A stretch of DNA of 63,949 nt from an uncultured Pirellula sp. (GTDB taxonomy: Bacteria; Planctomycetota; Planctomycetia; Pirellulales; Pirellulaceae): the NCBI GenBank assembly GCA_903858115.1, contig CAIOHR010000179.1, positions 1 to 63,949 of the forward strand. Reading direction: 5' to 3'. A program made the position numbers and the translations under genes. The notes below the pieces were generated by a model, which saw only the letters and a list, made by a program, of their open reading frames with translations, was not told the DNA's origin and made no database searches. Position 1 is the first letter of the stretch. Each line of letters opens with the position of its first letter. Positions 24,389 to 34,052 of this stretch are shown one piece after another.

Positions 24389-26038
24389 TTATTTCTTTTT
24401 TTGCCGACGGTTCGGTTGCGCTTCCTCTTGAACGGGGCCTGACATAGGGGGAGTTTCGTAGAAAGCTCCATCGTTTACCATGCGAGGATCGCCTGTCGCA
24501 CTTAGCTCCTCTAGCAATCGTTGTTCTAACTTCGCCTTGATGTCGGCGTAACTAGGGTCGGTTGCTTGGTTGGTGGTTTGATGGGGATCCTTTTTCAAAT
24601 CGTACAATTCTTCACGCGGTCGCTTGCCATAAACCCATTCGAAATGCGAGCGCCATTTCGGATCATTGCGCACTCCCACCAGCCATGCTTTCGTCGGCCC
24701 TGCATCTTCATCCGGAAGGGTGCTGCGCGTTTCTTCTGTTATCTCCTCGGCAGTTGGCGGGTTGTTACCATCCAAACGATAAGGGTCACCCAACGGCCAA
24801 CGATCCGGTTTGAAGTTGAGGATATAAAGGTAATCGTGCGTTCGAATAGCCCGCTGAGGATAGGGCATGAAGTCAGCACGCGCATTTTCAACGTGACGTT
24901 CTCGGCCGATGAAGACTGCATCTCGATTCGGCTCAACACGCCCCGACTTATCCGACTGAAGGAGCGGCAACAAACTGCGACCTATCATTCGCTCTGGAAT
25001 CGCAACATTGCCCGCTTGCAGAAACGTCGGTGCAAGGTCGATGAGACTGATCATATCGTCGACGACGCGTCCGCCTGGTGCTTTGCCCCATCGGATCGCA
25101 AGAGATACGCTGGAACCGAAGTCGTACAAATTGCATTTCCCGTGCGGAAATCCAGGAGCACCGTGATCACCGCTAACGACGACGATCGTGTTTTCCAATT
25201 CACCGATCGACTCCAGCTTTTTCAGATGCAATCCTAATGCCGTATCGAAGGCCGCGATCTCTCCGAAGTAGTCGGCCAGATCCTCGCGCACCTCGGACAC
25301 GTCAGGTAGAAAGCTTGGCATCTTTCCTTGAAGCGAGTCGGGATTGATGTTCCAAAGCGCTTTGCCCGACCCCTTGATCCATTTGCGGTGAACATTGGTC
25401 GGCCCAAACCAGTAACAGAAGGGTTGATTATCAACGCGGTCCGCTAAAAAATTGTCGAAGTTCTTTTGCACTTCGGCATAGATCGATTGTTTGGCTGCGT
25501 CTAGCGCTATACCTTCCTTCACCATCTTGGTTACATTTTGGGAGAACTGATTGAAACGTCCACCCGCTTTTTCATACGCGTATTTCCCTGCACCGTAAGG
25601 AGCATCCGAAGGAGTACCCGGACTCCAGACCTTGTACGACTCGCCGATGTGATAGCCTGACTCTTTCAGCAGTAACGGATACGCAGGTTGCGAGCCGTCC
25701 CAAATTGCGCCGCGAAGGATGGACGAACGACCGGTACGCCAAAAGTGTTGTCCTGAAAGAAGTGCACTACGACATGGCGTGCAACTCGGAGCTGAAACAA
25801 ACGCGCTACGAAACAGGACGCCTTCTTTCGCTATGCGATCAAAGTTTGGTGTTGAAACAATGTCATTGATCGTGCCTGGCCCATCGATCTTTGCGTAAGC
25901 ACCTGCAAAGCGCCCCCAATCGTCCGCAAATGCGAACAAGATATTCGGTCGCTTCTCTTCGGCGCGACTTTCGTTTGATATCGAAAGAGAACAGGCTAGA
26001 AGTATCAAACAAAGGAAGGTGCAAAAATATCGTCGCAT
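24389..26038 (-). CDS. Exported sulfatase (1)
   Basis: About 549 residues, type I (formylglycine) sulfatase of the arylsulfatase A/heparan-N-sulfatase-like group, exported by an N-terminal signal (MRRYFCTFLCLILLACS...). Metal-binding start RPNILFAFADDWG; the active-site motif CTPCR has the Cys to be converted to formylglycine at about residue 86; VVVSGDHGAPGFPHGK carries further ligands. It would release sulfate from polysaccharides. The ATG at 26038 has GGAG 8-9 nt upstream; the frame is open to 26107 but those residues are probably untranslated. The C-terminus is basic (PNRRQKKK). It lies 75 bp downstream of another sulfatase on the same strand, probably one operon. Confidence 0.93.
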   Translation of the reverse strand: MRRYFCTFLCLILLACSLSISNESRAEEKRPNILFAFADDWGRFAGAYAKIDGPGTINDIVSTPNFDRIAKEGVLFRSAFVSAPSCTPCRSALLSGQHFWRTGRSSILRGAIWDGSQPAYPLLLKESGYHIGESYKVWSPGTPSDAPYGAGKYAYEKAGGRFNQFSQNVTKMVKEGIALDAAKQSIYAEVQKNFDNFLADRVDNQPFCYWFGPTNVHRKWIKGSGKALWNINPDSLQGKMPSFLPDVSEVREDLADYFGEIAAFDTALGLHLKKLESIGELENTIVVVSGDHGAPGFPHGKCNLYDFGSSVSLAIRWGKAPGGRVVDDMISLIDLAPTFLQAGNVAIPERMIGRSLLPLLQSDKSGRVEPNRDAVFIGRERHVENARADFMPYPQRAIRTHDYLYILNFKPDRWPLGDPYRLDGNNPPTAEEITEETRSTLPDEDAGPTKAWLVGVRNDPKWRSHFEWVYGKRPREELYDLKKDPHQTTNQATDPSYADIKAKLEQRLLEELSATGDPRMVNDGAFYETPPMSGPVQEEAQPNRRQKKK

Positions 26039-26113
26039 GCGCGATCTCCACGGAAAGGATGAATGAGTAACGGAGCAAAAGAATAGAATAACAACGACGG
26101 GAACCAAAGCGTT

Positions 26114-27874
26114 CTAGTTCTTTTTCTGCAGCGGCCAAGAACTGACGCCGACGCGTTTTGCCCACAAGCTCCACTGCTCTGCCATTTTTTGAACTCGCTC
26201 GGGGTGGCTGCTGGCTAAGTCGTTTGTTTCCGTTCGATCTTGTTTCATATCGTATAGTTCCCAAGCTCCCGGGTGTTTGGAAACTAGTTTCCAGTTTCCA
26301 TCGCGTAGCGCACGGTTCCCTTCATGCTCCCAAAAGATAGGGGAAGTCCGTTCGATTGCCTTCCCAGAAAAGGCTGGTGCAACCGATACACCTTCCATGG
26401 GCTGGATCGTATTTCCATTCACTTCCGCTGGGTATTTGGCTCGCCCAAGGTCGACGCAAGTTGCCAACAAATCCATCAAATGTGCCGGCGTTTTTTCGAG
26501 TGCGCCCCGCTGGGACGATCCCATTCCTTTGGGCCAATGGGCGATGAGAGGAGTGCTAATTCCACCTTCGTGCTCCCAGTGCTTGTACTCACGAAAGGGT
26601 GTGTTGCTAACATTCGCCCACGCTTGACCGTAGCCGATGTAGGTGTCTGCAGGGCCGGGCATTACGTTTCCTTGCCGAACAGGGAAGCCATCCCGCGTTT
26701 GTTTCGGGATCATGTCAGGCTGAAGGTAGTCGTTAGCCAATGCGGGCAAGCTCGGTGCATCGGCTCGTTCCGAGGCTACCCCATTGCGTCCCATCGGTTC
26801 CGCGCATCCACCGTTATCTTGTAGATAGAGAATCAAAGTGTTTTCCAGTTGTCCATTGGTTTTAAGCGATTGGAGGAGTCGACCTATTCCTTGGTCCATA
26901 CAATCGATCATCGCCGCATAGACTTCCATGCATCGCGATTCGAACGCTTGGTTCTTTACCTTGCTCCAATCACCCGCTTGCTCGGTGACTTTCCAGTTGG
27001 GATCGAGAAGACCGAGCTGTTTCATCTTTTCCAGTCGTGCTACGCGAATGGGTGAATAGCCTGCGTCGTATTTACCACGATACTTTGCGATGTCTGCTTC
27101 TTTGGCGTGCATTGGCCAATGGGCCGCAGTATGCGCCATATACAAAAAGAAAGGCTTATCTGATTTGGCTTTGGCATGTTCTGTAACAAAGCGCACCGCG
27201 TGATCGTTGATCGCGTCGGTATAGTAGAACAACTCTGGCGTGTACTGTGGATCTGCATACGGCGAAATCAGAGTATTGTCGCGAGCTAAGGAATTCGGAT
27301 CATAAAAACTCCCCGCGCCGTGAATTGTTCCGTAGAATCGATCAAAGCCGCGTTGCAATGGCCAATTGTGCTGCTCTTCGAAAGACTTCGTCTTGACCGC
27401 TTTGGTAACGTGCCATTTACCGGTCATGTAAGTCGCATAGCCAGAGGATTTCAAAACCTCAGCGATCGTCACCGCACGCTTGCTCAATTCTCCAGCGTAT
27501 GCTTCGCCTGCAGTCGCGCGATGGTCCTCCATCATGTGACCAATCCCGGCTTGATGCGAGTAGAGTCCTGTTAGCAATGCAGCGCGTGTTGGGCAACATC
27601 GAGCCGTGTTATAGAATTGCGTGAACCGAAGTCCGTTCGCTGCGAGTGAGTCCAAGTTCGGTGTTTGAATCTCGCCTCCATAACAGCCGATATCCGAGTA
27701 GCCGATGTCATCCGCCATAATCACAATGATGTTTGGCCGCTGTGGATTTGTCTGAGCCTCTGAAGAGACCATCGAGCAAAACCAAAACTGGAGTGACAAA
27801 AGAAGCCACCTGGCGGCGGTATGATTTCTGAATTGCAAACGTAAAAACGCGTTTGATCGGCGAAGAGGAATCAT
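26114..27874 (-). CDS. Exported arylsulfatase (2)
   Basis: A 586-residue arylsulfatase with an N-terminal signal ending near EAQTNPQ. Metal-binding IIVIMADDIGYSDIGCYG at about 48-65, formylglycine motif CPTRAALLTG with Cys near residue 94, LYLQDNGGCAEP region, and a C-terminal domain with KLVSKHPGAWELYD, typical of the A-type arylsulfatases abundant in marine and freshwater Planctomycetes. It would desulfate algal or host-type polysaccharides in the periplasm. It heads a probable sulfatase pair; a maturation enzyme for formylglycine is not in the window. The specific sulfated substrate cannot be told. Confidence 0.94.
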   Translation of the reverse strand: MIPLRRSNAFLRLQFRNHTAARWLLLSLQFWFCSMVSSEAQTNPQRPNIIVIMADDIGYSDIGCYGGEIQTPNLDSLAANGLRFTQFYNTARCCPTRAALLTGLYSHQAGIGHMMEDHRATAGEAYAGELSKRAVTIAEVLKSSGYATYMTGKWHVTKAVKTKSFEEQHNWPLQRGFDRFYGTIHGAGSFYDPNSLARDNTLISPYADPQYTPELFYYTDAINDHAVRFVTEHAKAKSDKPFFLYMAHTAAHWPMHAKEADIAKYRGKYDAGYSPIRVARLEKMKQLGLLDPNWKVTEQAGDWSKVKNQAFESRCMEVYAAMIDCMDQGIGRLLQSLKTNGQLENTLILYLQDNGGCAEPMGRNGVASERADAPSLPALANDYLQPDMIPKQTRDGFPVRQGNVMPGPADTYIGYGQAWANVSNTPFREYKHWEHEGGISTPLIAHWPKGMGSSQRGALEKTPAHLMDLLATCVDLGRAKYPAEVNGNTIQPMEGVSVAPAFSGKAIERTSPIFWEHEGNRALRDGNWKLVSKHPGAWELYDMKQDRTETNDLASSHPERVQKMAEQWSLWAKRVGVSSWPLQKKN

Positions 27875-27997
27875 GAAAGTTGCATCGCTAGAGGTGGGAT
27901 TTCAAAACGAGAGACTTTTGAAAGCCTTCTCATGAAGATCCTTAGTTTAGCAACAACAACCGAGTCCGTTTTGCGTTCCAGACCGATTCTTTCGCAA

Positions 27998-28846
27998 TTA
28001 CGCCGCGACGGACTGTGGCACGAAATGCGAGGAGCGAGGGAATGCAATCGTATCGAAATGTTTCCATTTCATGACATCGGACAGATCGACTTGGTCTACT
28101 GGATCCACTCCGTAAGCGCTATCGGTGGTAAAGAGAATGTATTCGCGATCGTGAAGGAATGACCATAGTGCGCGGCGTTTTTCGGCGTTTAGGTGGCGGT
28201 AAAACTCGACATGCACAATTGGATTCTGCGCAACAATGATGGACTCGATCGTCTTGAGAACCTCAAGATCAAATCCCTCGGTGTCCACTTTGACAAAACT
28301 GATTCTGGAAATACGTTCAGGGCAGTTCTGATTTATCCAACGATGCATATTTCGACCGGGAACTTCAATTTTGTACGGATGCCCGTGAATCCATTTGCTG
28401 ATACCTGCGAAATTACCACCATTGATCATTCCAGGGTCCGAATAGTGGAAAGTCAGAGTCTCATCGTTTGGTGAAACAGCAGCCATCACCGGAAGGATGT
28501 TTGTCTTGTTTCGGTTCAACCGAGCGTTCTGTTCCAATACTTTGAATACGTATGGGTTGGGCTCCCAAGCGATCACAGCCCCCTGTTTCCCTGCTGCCAA
28601 CGCCAATGGAAGAGAAAAATCACCGCAATGCGCTCCCACATCCAGTACCGTGTCGCCTGAACGGATGTATTGCCTTAGTTTGTCGACATAATCTTGTTCA
28701 AAGCGAACGAAATAGTCTTTGGGATGAAGCCACTTGGCATACTCGATTTCACCATCTTTTTCGAGTGAAAAAGATATCTTCTTCGTTCCAAAAGTTGTCA
28801 CACGAGGCTTTAGACCCAACGTCCAGACAAGAGACTTTAGTTTCAT
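27998..28846 (-). CDS. FkbM family methyltransferase
   Basis: A 282-residue SAM-dependent methyltransferase. SAM-binding motif I is VLDVGAHCGDFSLPLA at about 67-82, the acidic residue after strand 2 lies in WEPNPYVF, and the FkbM signature KVDTEGFDLEVLK is at about 175-187. FkbM enzymes O-methylate sugars or polyketides, and in bacteria with complex envelopes often glycans; acceptor unknown here. The gene ends 123 bp before the first sulfatase on the same strand, so co-expression is possible. It diverges from the Gfo/Idh genes. Confidence 0.9.
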   Translation of the reverse strand: MKLKSLVWTLGLKPRVTTFGTKKISFSLEKDGEIEYAKWLHPKDYFVRFEQDYVDKLRQYIRSGDTVLDVGAHCGDFSLPLALAAGKQGAVIAWEPNPYVFKVLEQNARLNRNKTNILPVMAAVSPNDETLTFHYSDPGMINGGNFAGISKWIHGHPYKIEVPGRNMHRWINQNCPERISRISFVKVDTEGFDLEVLKTIESIIVAQNPIVHVEFYRHLNAEKRRALWSFLHDREYILFTTDSAYGVDPVDQVDLSDVMKWKHFDTIAFPRSSHFVPQSVAA

Positions 28847-29174
28847 TCGCTGTCACTTCCTGGCAAGATCAGGATCCCACTTGCTATTCGAATGACATCA
28901 TTTGAATAACAAAATGGCTAATTGTTCCCACGTTTTAGACCATCGAAAGATGGCAAGTCAATGCGAATGAAGTCTACAGATTGCCATGGCAGCGATCGTA
29001 AATAGGGCTGAAACGTGAAGTGCAATAGGGGTCTGAAACGAAAGAAAAGGTCCGTTACAGCCGCACTGCCAATTGATTTGTTGACTCCTATTCTCTGGGG
29101 CCTTATGCTAGATAATCCATCCCCTTCCCTACCCGGTTCGTCTTGCTGAACCCCTTTCCTAGGAGGACTCATCC
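28847..29174. other. Divergent intergenic region
   Basis: A 328-bp gap between the FkbM gene (minus) and the oxidoreductase gene (plus) that should contain both promoters. I see no clear -35/-10 pair and no repeat. AGGAGG at 29161-29166 is the Shine-Dalgarno of the GTG at 29175. Confidence 0.5.
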
Positions 29175-30179
29175 GTGAAGCAACTATCCTGTCTGCTATT
29201 CTTTTTTCTCTTTTCGACAAGCATGGCAATGAGTCAGAGCGAGCCCAAACTAATGCGACTAGGGATTGTTGGGTTAGACACTTCGCATGTTCCTGCATTT
29301 ACGAAACTGTTTAACAATCCAAAGGCCGACGGAGACCTCGCAGGCTTCAAGGTGGTGGCAGGGTATCCAGGAGGCACGGACATGCCGGCCAGTCGCGATC
29401 GAGTTGCCAAATTCACGGAAGAGATTCGCGGCATGGGCGTCGAGATCGTCAATACGATTCCAGAGCTTCTCGAACGTGTCGATATGGTGTTGCTGGAAAG
29501 TGTCGATGGTCGTATTCACTTGAAAGAAGCGCGTGAAATATTCAAATCGGGCAAGCAGGTTTTCATTGATAAGCCGGTCGCAGGTACGTTGGCCGAAGCG
29601 ATCGCAATCTACGAACTCGCCAAGCGGCACAACGTGAAGTACTTCTCAAGCTCGTCTCTTCGCTTTGGCGACAACATTCGCGAACTGGTCGGAAACCCGG
29701 CAGCAGGAGAAACGCTAGGAGCCATGACTTGGGGACCATGCTCCTACCAAGCAGGCACACCAGACTTGTTTTTCTACGGTATACATGGCGTCGAGCCGTT
29801 ATTCACGTTGATGGGAACAGGCTGCGAGACCGTCGCGCGAACCAAAGGGCCAAAACATGATCAGGTGACTGGCGTTTGGAAAGACGGACGGATCGGAACG
29901 TATCGAGGGATCGTACAAGGAAAAGCAGATTACGGCGCGGTGTTGTACGGGAGCAAAGCGATTCTTCAAAGCGACAAGAAAAGTGGATACGAAGCGTTGT
30001 GCCGCGAGATCGGGCGATTCTTTCGGACCGGTGTCGTTCCAGTCAGTCCAGAGGAAACCTTAGAAATTTTTGCGTTCATGGAAGCTGCCGATGAGAGCTT
30101 GCGACAAGGCGGAAAACCTGTTGCATTGGATACAGTCATGACCAAAGCCAAGGCGGATGCCGCACTTCTTCTCAAGTAA
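29175..30179 (+). CDS. Exported Gfo/Idh/MocA-like oxidoreductase (atypical nucleotide loop)
   Basis: A 334-residue protein starting at GTG 29175, fixed by AGGAGG 8 nt upstream. A hydrophobic signal (MKQLSCLLFFFLFSTSMAMS) implies export. The fold is Gfo/Idh/MocA: Rossmann start LMRLGIVGLDTSHV, then VDMVLLESVDGRIH and the cofactor-site motif VFIDKPVAG. The usual GxGxxG is replaced by G-I-V-G-L-D-T-S and the usual EKP is DKP, so NAD(P) binding may differ. It lies 18 bp before a second family member and probably shares its operon. It may process sugars or sugar-derived compounds outside the cytoplasm; substrate unknown. Confidence 0.87.
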   Translation: MKQLSCLLFFFLFSTSMAMSQSEPKLMRLGIVGLDTSHVPAFTKLFNNPKADGDLAGFKVVAGYPGGTDMPASRDRVAKFTEEIRGMGVEIVNTIPELLERVDMVLLESVDGRIHLKEAREIFKSGKQVFIDKPVAGTLAEAIAIYELAKRHNVKYFSSSSLRFGDNIRELVGNPAAGETLGAMTWGPCSYQAGTPDLFFYGIHGVEPLFTLMGTGCETVARTKGPKHDQVTGVWKDGRIGTYRGIVQGKADYGAVLYGSKAILQSDKKSGYEALCREIGRFFRTGVVPVSPEETLEIFAFMEAADESLRQGGKPVALDTVMTKAKADAALLLK

Positions 30180-30197
30180 GCTATCGGAGCACTACTA

Positions 30198-31631
30198 ATG
30201 AATCGCTTCAATCGTCGTCGTTTTTTCGAAGACTCCATCATGGCCGCCGCGGCCGTCAGTCTTTGCACAGAAACCGTAACCGCAGCAGGCTCTATCAGCG
30301 CCAACGAAAAGCTCACCGCTGCGATTATCGGTTGCGGTATTCGAGGCAAAGCTCACGCTCAAGAGTTAGCAAAATTAGCAGACGTCGATATCGCCTATGT
30401 ATGCGACCCCGATCTGGATCGAGCCGATGACGTTGGGGCGTTGCTCGTCGAACTGAATCGTCCGATGCCAAAAAAGGTTCAAGATCTGCGAGTGGTCTTC
30501 GATGACAAATCTGTCGATGTTGTATTCGTGGCAACACCGAACCACTGGCACGCGTTGGCTTCGATATGGGCCATGCAATCGGGCAAGGATGTCTATTGCG
30601 AAAAGCCTGTCAGTCATAACGTCAGCGAAGGACGGCGAATCGTCCAAGTGGCTCGCAAATACGGGCGAATCTGCCAATCTGGAACGCAAAATAGATCGCG
30701 AGGCGCACTAGCGGAAGCGGTCAGTTACATGGCGGATGGAAAACTGGGCGAAGTCAAGCTCGCACGAAGCATCGTCTACGGAGGCCGCGGCTCGATCGGC
30801 AAGGCAACGAAGTGCGAAATGCCACCCCGCTGCAGTTATGATCTGTGGGCCGGACCTGCACCCATGACGGAACTCGAGCGCCCCAAGTTTCACTACGACT
30901 GGCATTGGTTTTGGGACACGGGAAATGGAGAGTTAGGTAACAACAATATTCATTCGTTGGACATCTGTCGTTGGGGACTGGGACTCACGGGACTTGGTCA
31001 AAGTGTCATCAGCTATGGTGGACGTTTAGGGTACGTCGATGTAGCAGAAACTCCTAACACACAAGTGGCCATCTTTGATTTTGGGACGAAGACGATCGTT
31101 TCAGAAACAAGGGGATTGAAGACGGCACCGTTCCATCCGACCATCAAAGCGTCGTGGTTCTTCTATGGCACCGAAGGTATCATCGCGGAGGCCAGCCTAT
31201 ACGACCTCGATGGGAAACTCGTTCGCGCCTTTGAAGGCAAATCGGAAAATCACTTCACCAACTTTTTGAATGCGGTCCGCAGCCGAAAGCAAACCGACCT
31301 GAATGCAGAAATTCTCGAAGGTCACCAGTCGACTGCGTTATGCCATATTGCCAATATCTCATTTCGGTTGGGAGCGGAAACGACACTCACAGAAGTACCA
31401 CGCAAGCTTGAATCGATAAAGGATCAGGACGAAGCGATGGAAACATTGCGTCGCACGCAAACGCATTTGTCCGAAGCAGGTGTCGATGTAAACCAAGCCA
31501 AGATGATCGTCGGTAAGCATTTGCGAATTGCACCCGGCAAGGAGCAATTCATAGACAACCCGCAAGCAGATGCACTGCTAACGCGTGAGTATCGGACTCC
31601 CTTTGTTGTCCCAAAGGAAACCGACATCTAG
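30198..31631 (+). CDS. Tat-exported Gfo/Idh/MocA oxidoreductase
   Basis: A 477-residue oxidoreductase. The N-terminus NRRRFFEDS followed by a hydrophobic Ala-rich stretch is a twin-arginine signal, implying export with bound cofactor. Rossmann motif IIGCGIRGKAHAQEL, then VDVVFVATPNHWHA and the active-site VYCEKPVSHNVSEGRR. The segment DWHWFWDTGNGELGNNNIHSLDICRWGL is typical of the planctomycete exported subfamily. It would catalyse NAD(P)-linked redox chemistry on a sugar-like compound. The stop precedes a convergent kinase gene by 217 bp, with a bulged inverted repeat in between. Confidence 0.93.
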   Translation: MNRFNRRRFFEDSIMAAAAVSLCTETVTAAGSISANEKLTAAIIGCGIRGKAHAQELAKLADVDIAYVCDPDLDRADDVGALLVELNRPMPKKVQDLRVVFDDKSVDVVFVATPNHWHALASIWAMQSGKDVYCEKPVSHNVSEGRRIVQVARKYGRICQSGTQNRSRGALAEAVSYMADGKLGEVKLARSIVYGGRGSIGKATKCEMPPRCSYDLWAGPAPMTELERPKFHYDWHWFWDTGNGELGNNNIHSLDICRWGLGLTGLGQSVISYGGRLGYVDVAETPNTQVAIFDFGTKTIVSETRGLKTAPFHPTIKASWFFYGTEGIIAEASLYDLDGKLVRAFEGKSENHFTNFLNAVRSRKQTDLNAEILEGHQSTALCHIANISFRLGAETTLTEVPRKLESIKDQDEAMETLRRTQTHLSEAGVDVNQAKMIVGKHLRIAPGKEQFIDNPQADALLTREYRTPFVVPKETDI

Positions 31632-31705
31632 TGTTATCCGTGGTCAAACCACTGTCCATCATGAAGTGAGAATTGATTCTCCGTCAGTCAAGGATCCTTT
31701 TTTTC

Positions 31706-31781
31706 GACCACGAATAGTTCGAATCACACGAATGTAGGATTGAGTGTATTCTTATTCGTGGTATTCGTGTTATTCGTGGTC
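31706..31781. repeat. Inverted repeat of ATTCGTG units between convergent genes
   Basis: The outer arms GACCACGAATA (31706-31716) and TATTCGTGGTC (31771-31781) are perfectly complementary. Inner ACACGAAT near 31726-31733 can pair with ATTCGTGT at 31763-31770, leaving a bulge. The TTCGTG unit occurs three times on the right side. It may serve as a bidirectional terminator for the convergent genes. CACGAAT-type repeats of this kind are widespread in several bacterial phyla. Confidence 0.65.
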
Positions 31782-31848
31782 AAGCCATCACTGCAGCCAG
31801 TGGACGATTCTCTGATGTTCGAACGATACAGTTTGCCTTCCAGATTGT

Positions 31849-33696
31849 CTATTCTTGGGATTGTTTCGCTCGATCGACCAGGTCGCGAGCCCAAAGTTTG
31901 TCTTGGAATAGCTCGACCATCGCATCTAGCCATTTGCGCTTTGTGGCAGGATTCAGATTTGCATCGGCCCAATCCATTTGTTCTTTCAATGAGTTGTATG
32001 CTTCGCTGGTCGATAGTTTCTGTGACGCGTTGAGTTGTTCCAGCGAACGTTGAACAAGATCCACGAGCCGTTTGTGCTTCTCTTCGACTTGGCCCCCTGA
32101 ACCAAAGACTGTCAGAAAGGCTTGAAGTTTTTGCTTTCCCATGGCGGCGTCGATCGATTGCGCCTTCAAGCATTCGAGATAGGCTTGTTCGATGGCAGGA
32201 AGTTGGTCAGCGGTACCGCGCCGCGCCTTGCGTTGCAGGGATCGCACGGCTCGTATGGATTCGATCTCAGCGATCGCAGCATCGACATCCGCAATTCTCG
32301 CGTCGTTAGGATACAGCTCTTTGAATCGCAATGCACTGGTTTCCGATGCAAGCCACTGTTCATCTTCGTTCGCTTCGATCGCTGCTGCAACATCTGCATA
32401 CAAGACATTCGCGCTAGGTGATTGGAGTAGCACAACGAGAGCGGCAATACAGGCCAAAAGCGCAATCGAAAGCGTTGTGATACCGATCCATTGGCCCCAG
32501 GAAGTCGTTTCCTCGGAAGGAGCAGGTGCAATCGTGGATCGGCGACGATCCGTATCTTGAACTTCGGTGAATTTTGTTTTGCCTATAAACTCAATGCCGC
32601 TCGGGGGACCATCGCTGCCCGCTTCGTTTGACACCCGTTCGCTTTGCGAGTCAACAACTCGCGTTTGTTCGTCAGGGCCAGCAACCGAAGAACTCGTGTT
32701 CCTATGCTGAGCGCGCGATGGATCGACAAGCCTAGTTTTGTTGGTGGCGACAACCGTACCTTCGTTTTCTGGGCCGGGGAGTATCGATGGATTGTCGTTT
32801 AGATCGATGCTTGTCAATTCTTTGAGATGACTGACGTCGATATTCACTCGCGGGCTGTGAGGTCGATTCGCGAGCCCCATCTTGAGTGACTGGAACCGAT
32901 TTCCAACAACGAGCCCGGTTGGCGGTCGAAGCGATGGCTCACGGGCCAGCAGTTCTTCGACTAGATCACATAGCTCCGCAGGCGTATCGATCGCCAGAGA
33001 GGCAATTGGGGTGATCGATCCATAGCGAACGTTGAACAGAACCTCTGGAATCGTTTTCCCTTGAAATGGAGCTCGTCCGGTTAAGGCTGCGTAACAAACG
33101 CTTCCGAGAGAATACAAATCGCTTCGCACACTGACGGGCTTTCCTTCCGCTTGTTCAGGTGGCATAAAGTCTGCAGTGCCCAAGACAGAGCCTTCCACGG
33201 TCGAATCAGCACCACCGAACAGTTTCGCGATTCCGAAGTCGGTAAGCTTCACTCTCCCCTGGGAGTTGAACATCAAGTTTGCCGGTTTCAGATCGCGATG
33301 AATGATTCCGAAATCATGTGCATGTTTTAGTGCCGAGCAAATCTCAATTGCCATATCGATAACCCGGGGCCACGCCATGCGCTTTTCGCGTCGTAGCAAT
33401 TGCTGCAGATTCTCTCCATCGACGTACTCCATCGAGTAAAAGAGGAGGCCTTTCTCCTCGCCGAAGCCGATGAGTTGCACAATGCCTGGGTGCTTTAGTT
33501 TGAGAAGGGTCTGAATCTCGGCATCAAATCTGCGACGAAATCTCTGGTGTTGCGCCATGCCCGCGGAAATCACTTTGATCGCGACCGGGTCATTGGTTTT
33601 GTTGTTCACGCCATGGTAAACGGTCCCCATACCTCCCTGTCCGAGAGTCCGTACGACGCGATACGGACCGATGTATTCAAATTCGGGAGTTTCCAT
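31849..33696 (-). CDS. Transmembrane Hanks-type serine/threonine protein kinase
   Basis: A 615-residue PASTA-less receptor-type kinase. Kinase domain at about 8-270: glycine loop GQGGMGTVYHG, Lys in VAIKVI, catalytic loop HRDLKPANLMF near 132, DFGIAKLF, and GTADFMPPEQAEGK, all intact, so it should be active. A Ser/Thr-rich juxtamembrane region (about 275-398) is followed by one membrane helix (about 403-425, ITTLSIALLACIAALVVLL) and an extracytoplasmic helical part of about 190 residues with no recognised domain. It lies 5 bp behind a small gene on the same strand and diverges from an FHA-domain cyclase, a likely reader of its phospho-threonine signal (inference). Confidence 0.93.
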   Translation of the reverse strand: METPEFEYIGPYRVVRTLGQGGMGTVYHGVNNKTNDPVAIKVISAGMAQHQRFRRRFDAEIQTLLKLKHPGIVQLIGFGEEKGLLFYSMEYVDGENLQQLLRREKRMAWPRVIDMAIEICSALKHAHDFGIIHRDLKPANLMFNSQGRVKLTDFGIAKLFGGADSTVEGSVLGTADFMPPEQAEGKPVSVRSDLYSLGSVCYAALTGRAPFQGKTIPEVLFNVRYGSITPIASLAIDTPAELCDLVEELLAREPSLRPPTGLVVGNRFQSLKMGLANRPHSPRVNIDVSHLKELTSIDLNDNPSILPGPENEGTVVATNKTRLVDPSRAQHRNTSSSVAGPDEQTRVVDSQSERVSNEAGSDGPPSGIEFIGKTKFTEVQDTDRRRSTIAPAPSEETTSWGQWIGITTLSIALLACIAALVVLLQSPSANVLYADVAAAIEANEDEQWLASETSALRFKELYPNDARIADVDAAIAEIESIRAVRSLQRKARRGTADQLPAIEQAYLECLKAQSIDAAMGKQKLQAFLTVFGSGGQVEEKHKRLVDLVQRSLEQLNASQKLSTSEAYNSLKEQMDWADANLNPATKRKWLDAMVELFQDKLWARDLVDRAKQSQE

Positions 33697-33701
33697 GGTT
33701 T

Positions 33702-34052
33702 CTATGAAGGCTCGTGGAGGAGTGTTTCAATCTGAGTGACTGCCAACGAAAGCGACTTAGCAGCCATGCGGAAGTTCATGTGCCCCGAGACTTCCGGCTG
33801 GATATCGAGAAATAATTGAGTCGCAGCTTTCAGTTTACTCAATTTTTTGCGAGCCAAATGAAGGTATTTTTCCGAGTCGCCACTTTCAAAAGAAGGACCG
33901 AGCGCGAGCATATAGTCGTAGAGCTCACGATGTACCTCGGCCAGTTCTTCGTCATCCGTGGATTCATCGGAATGTTTCAGAAACGTTCGAACCATCCAAA
34001 CATGGCTCAAAACAGCGTCGATCTGTGCCATTCGGTCTTTTTCGTGGGTCAT
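33702..34052 (-). CDS. Small conserved-type helical protein upstream of kinase
   Basis: A 116-residue, mostly alpha-helical soluble protein (HREL YDYMLALGP and SEKYLHLARKKLSKLK regions), with no membrane segment or Cys. I do not recognise its family. It ends 5 bp before the kinase start and is certainly in the same transcript, so it may regulate or be phosphorylated by the kinase. Thr/Ser residues in HSDESTDDEE, a casein-kinase-like acidic patch, are possible phospho-sites. The ATG at 34052 is the only good start. Confidence 0.75.
   Translation of the reverse strand: MTHEKDRMAQIDAVLSHVWMVRTFLKHSDESTDDEELAEVHRELYDYMLALGPSFESGDSEKYLHLARKKLSKLKAATQLFLDIQPEVSGHMNFRMAAKSLSLAVTQIETLLHEPS

Noticed and set aside
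24566..25237. 223-codon frame on the plus strand
   Set aside because: Antisense to the first sulfatase, with no family motif or ribosome-binding site.
28918..29298. 126-codon frame on the minus strand
   Set aside because: Overlaps the start of the oxidoreductase, whose GTG has a perfect Shine-Dalgarno; no family recognised.
31724..32173. 149-codon frame on the minus strand
   Set aside because: Overlaps the 3' end of the kinase in another frame and crosses the ATTCGTG inverted repeat.
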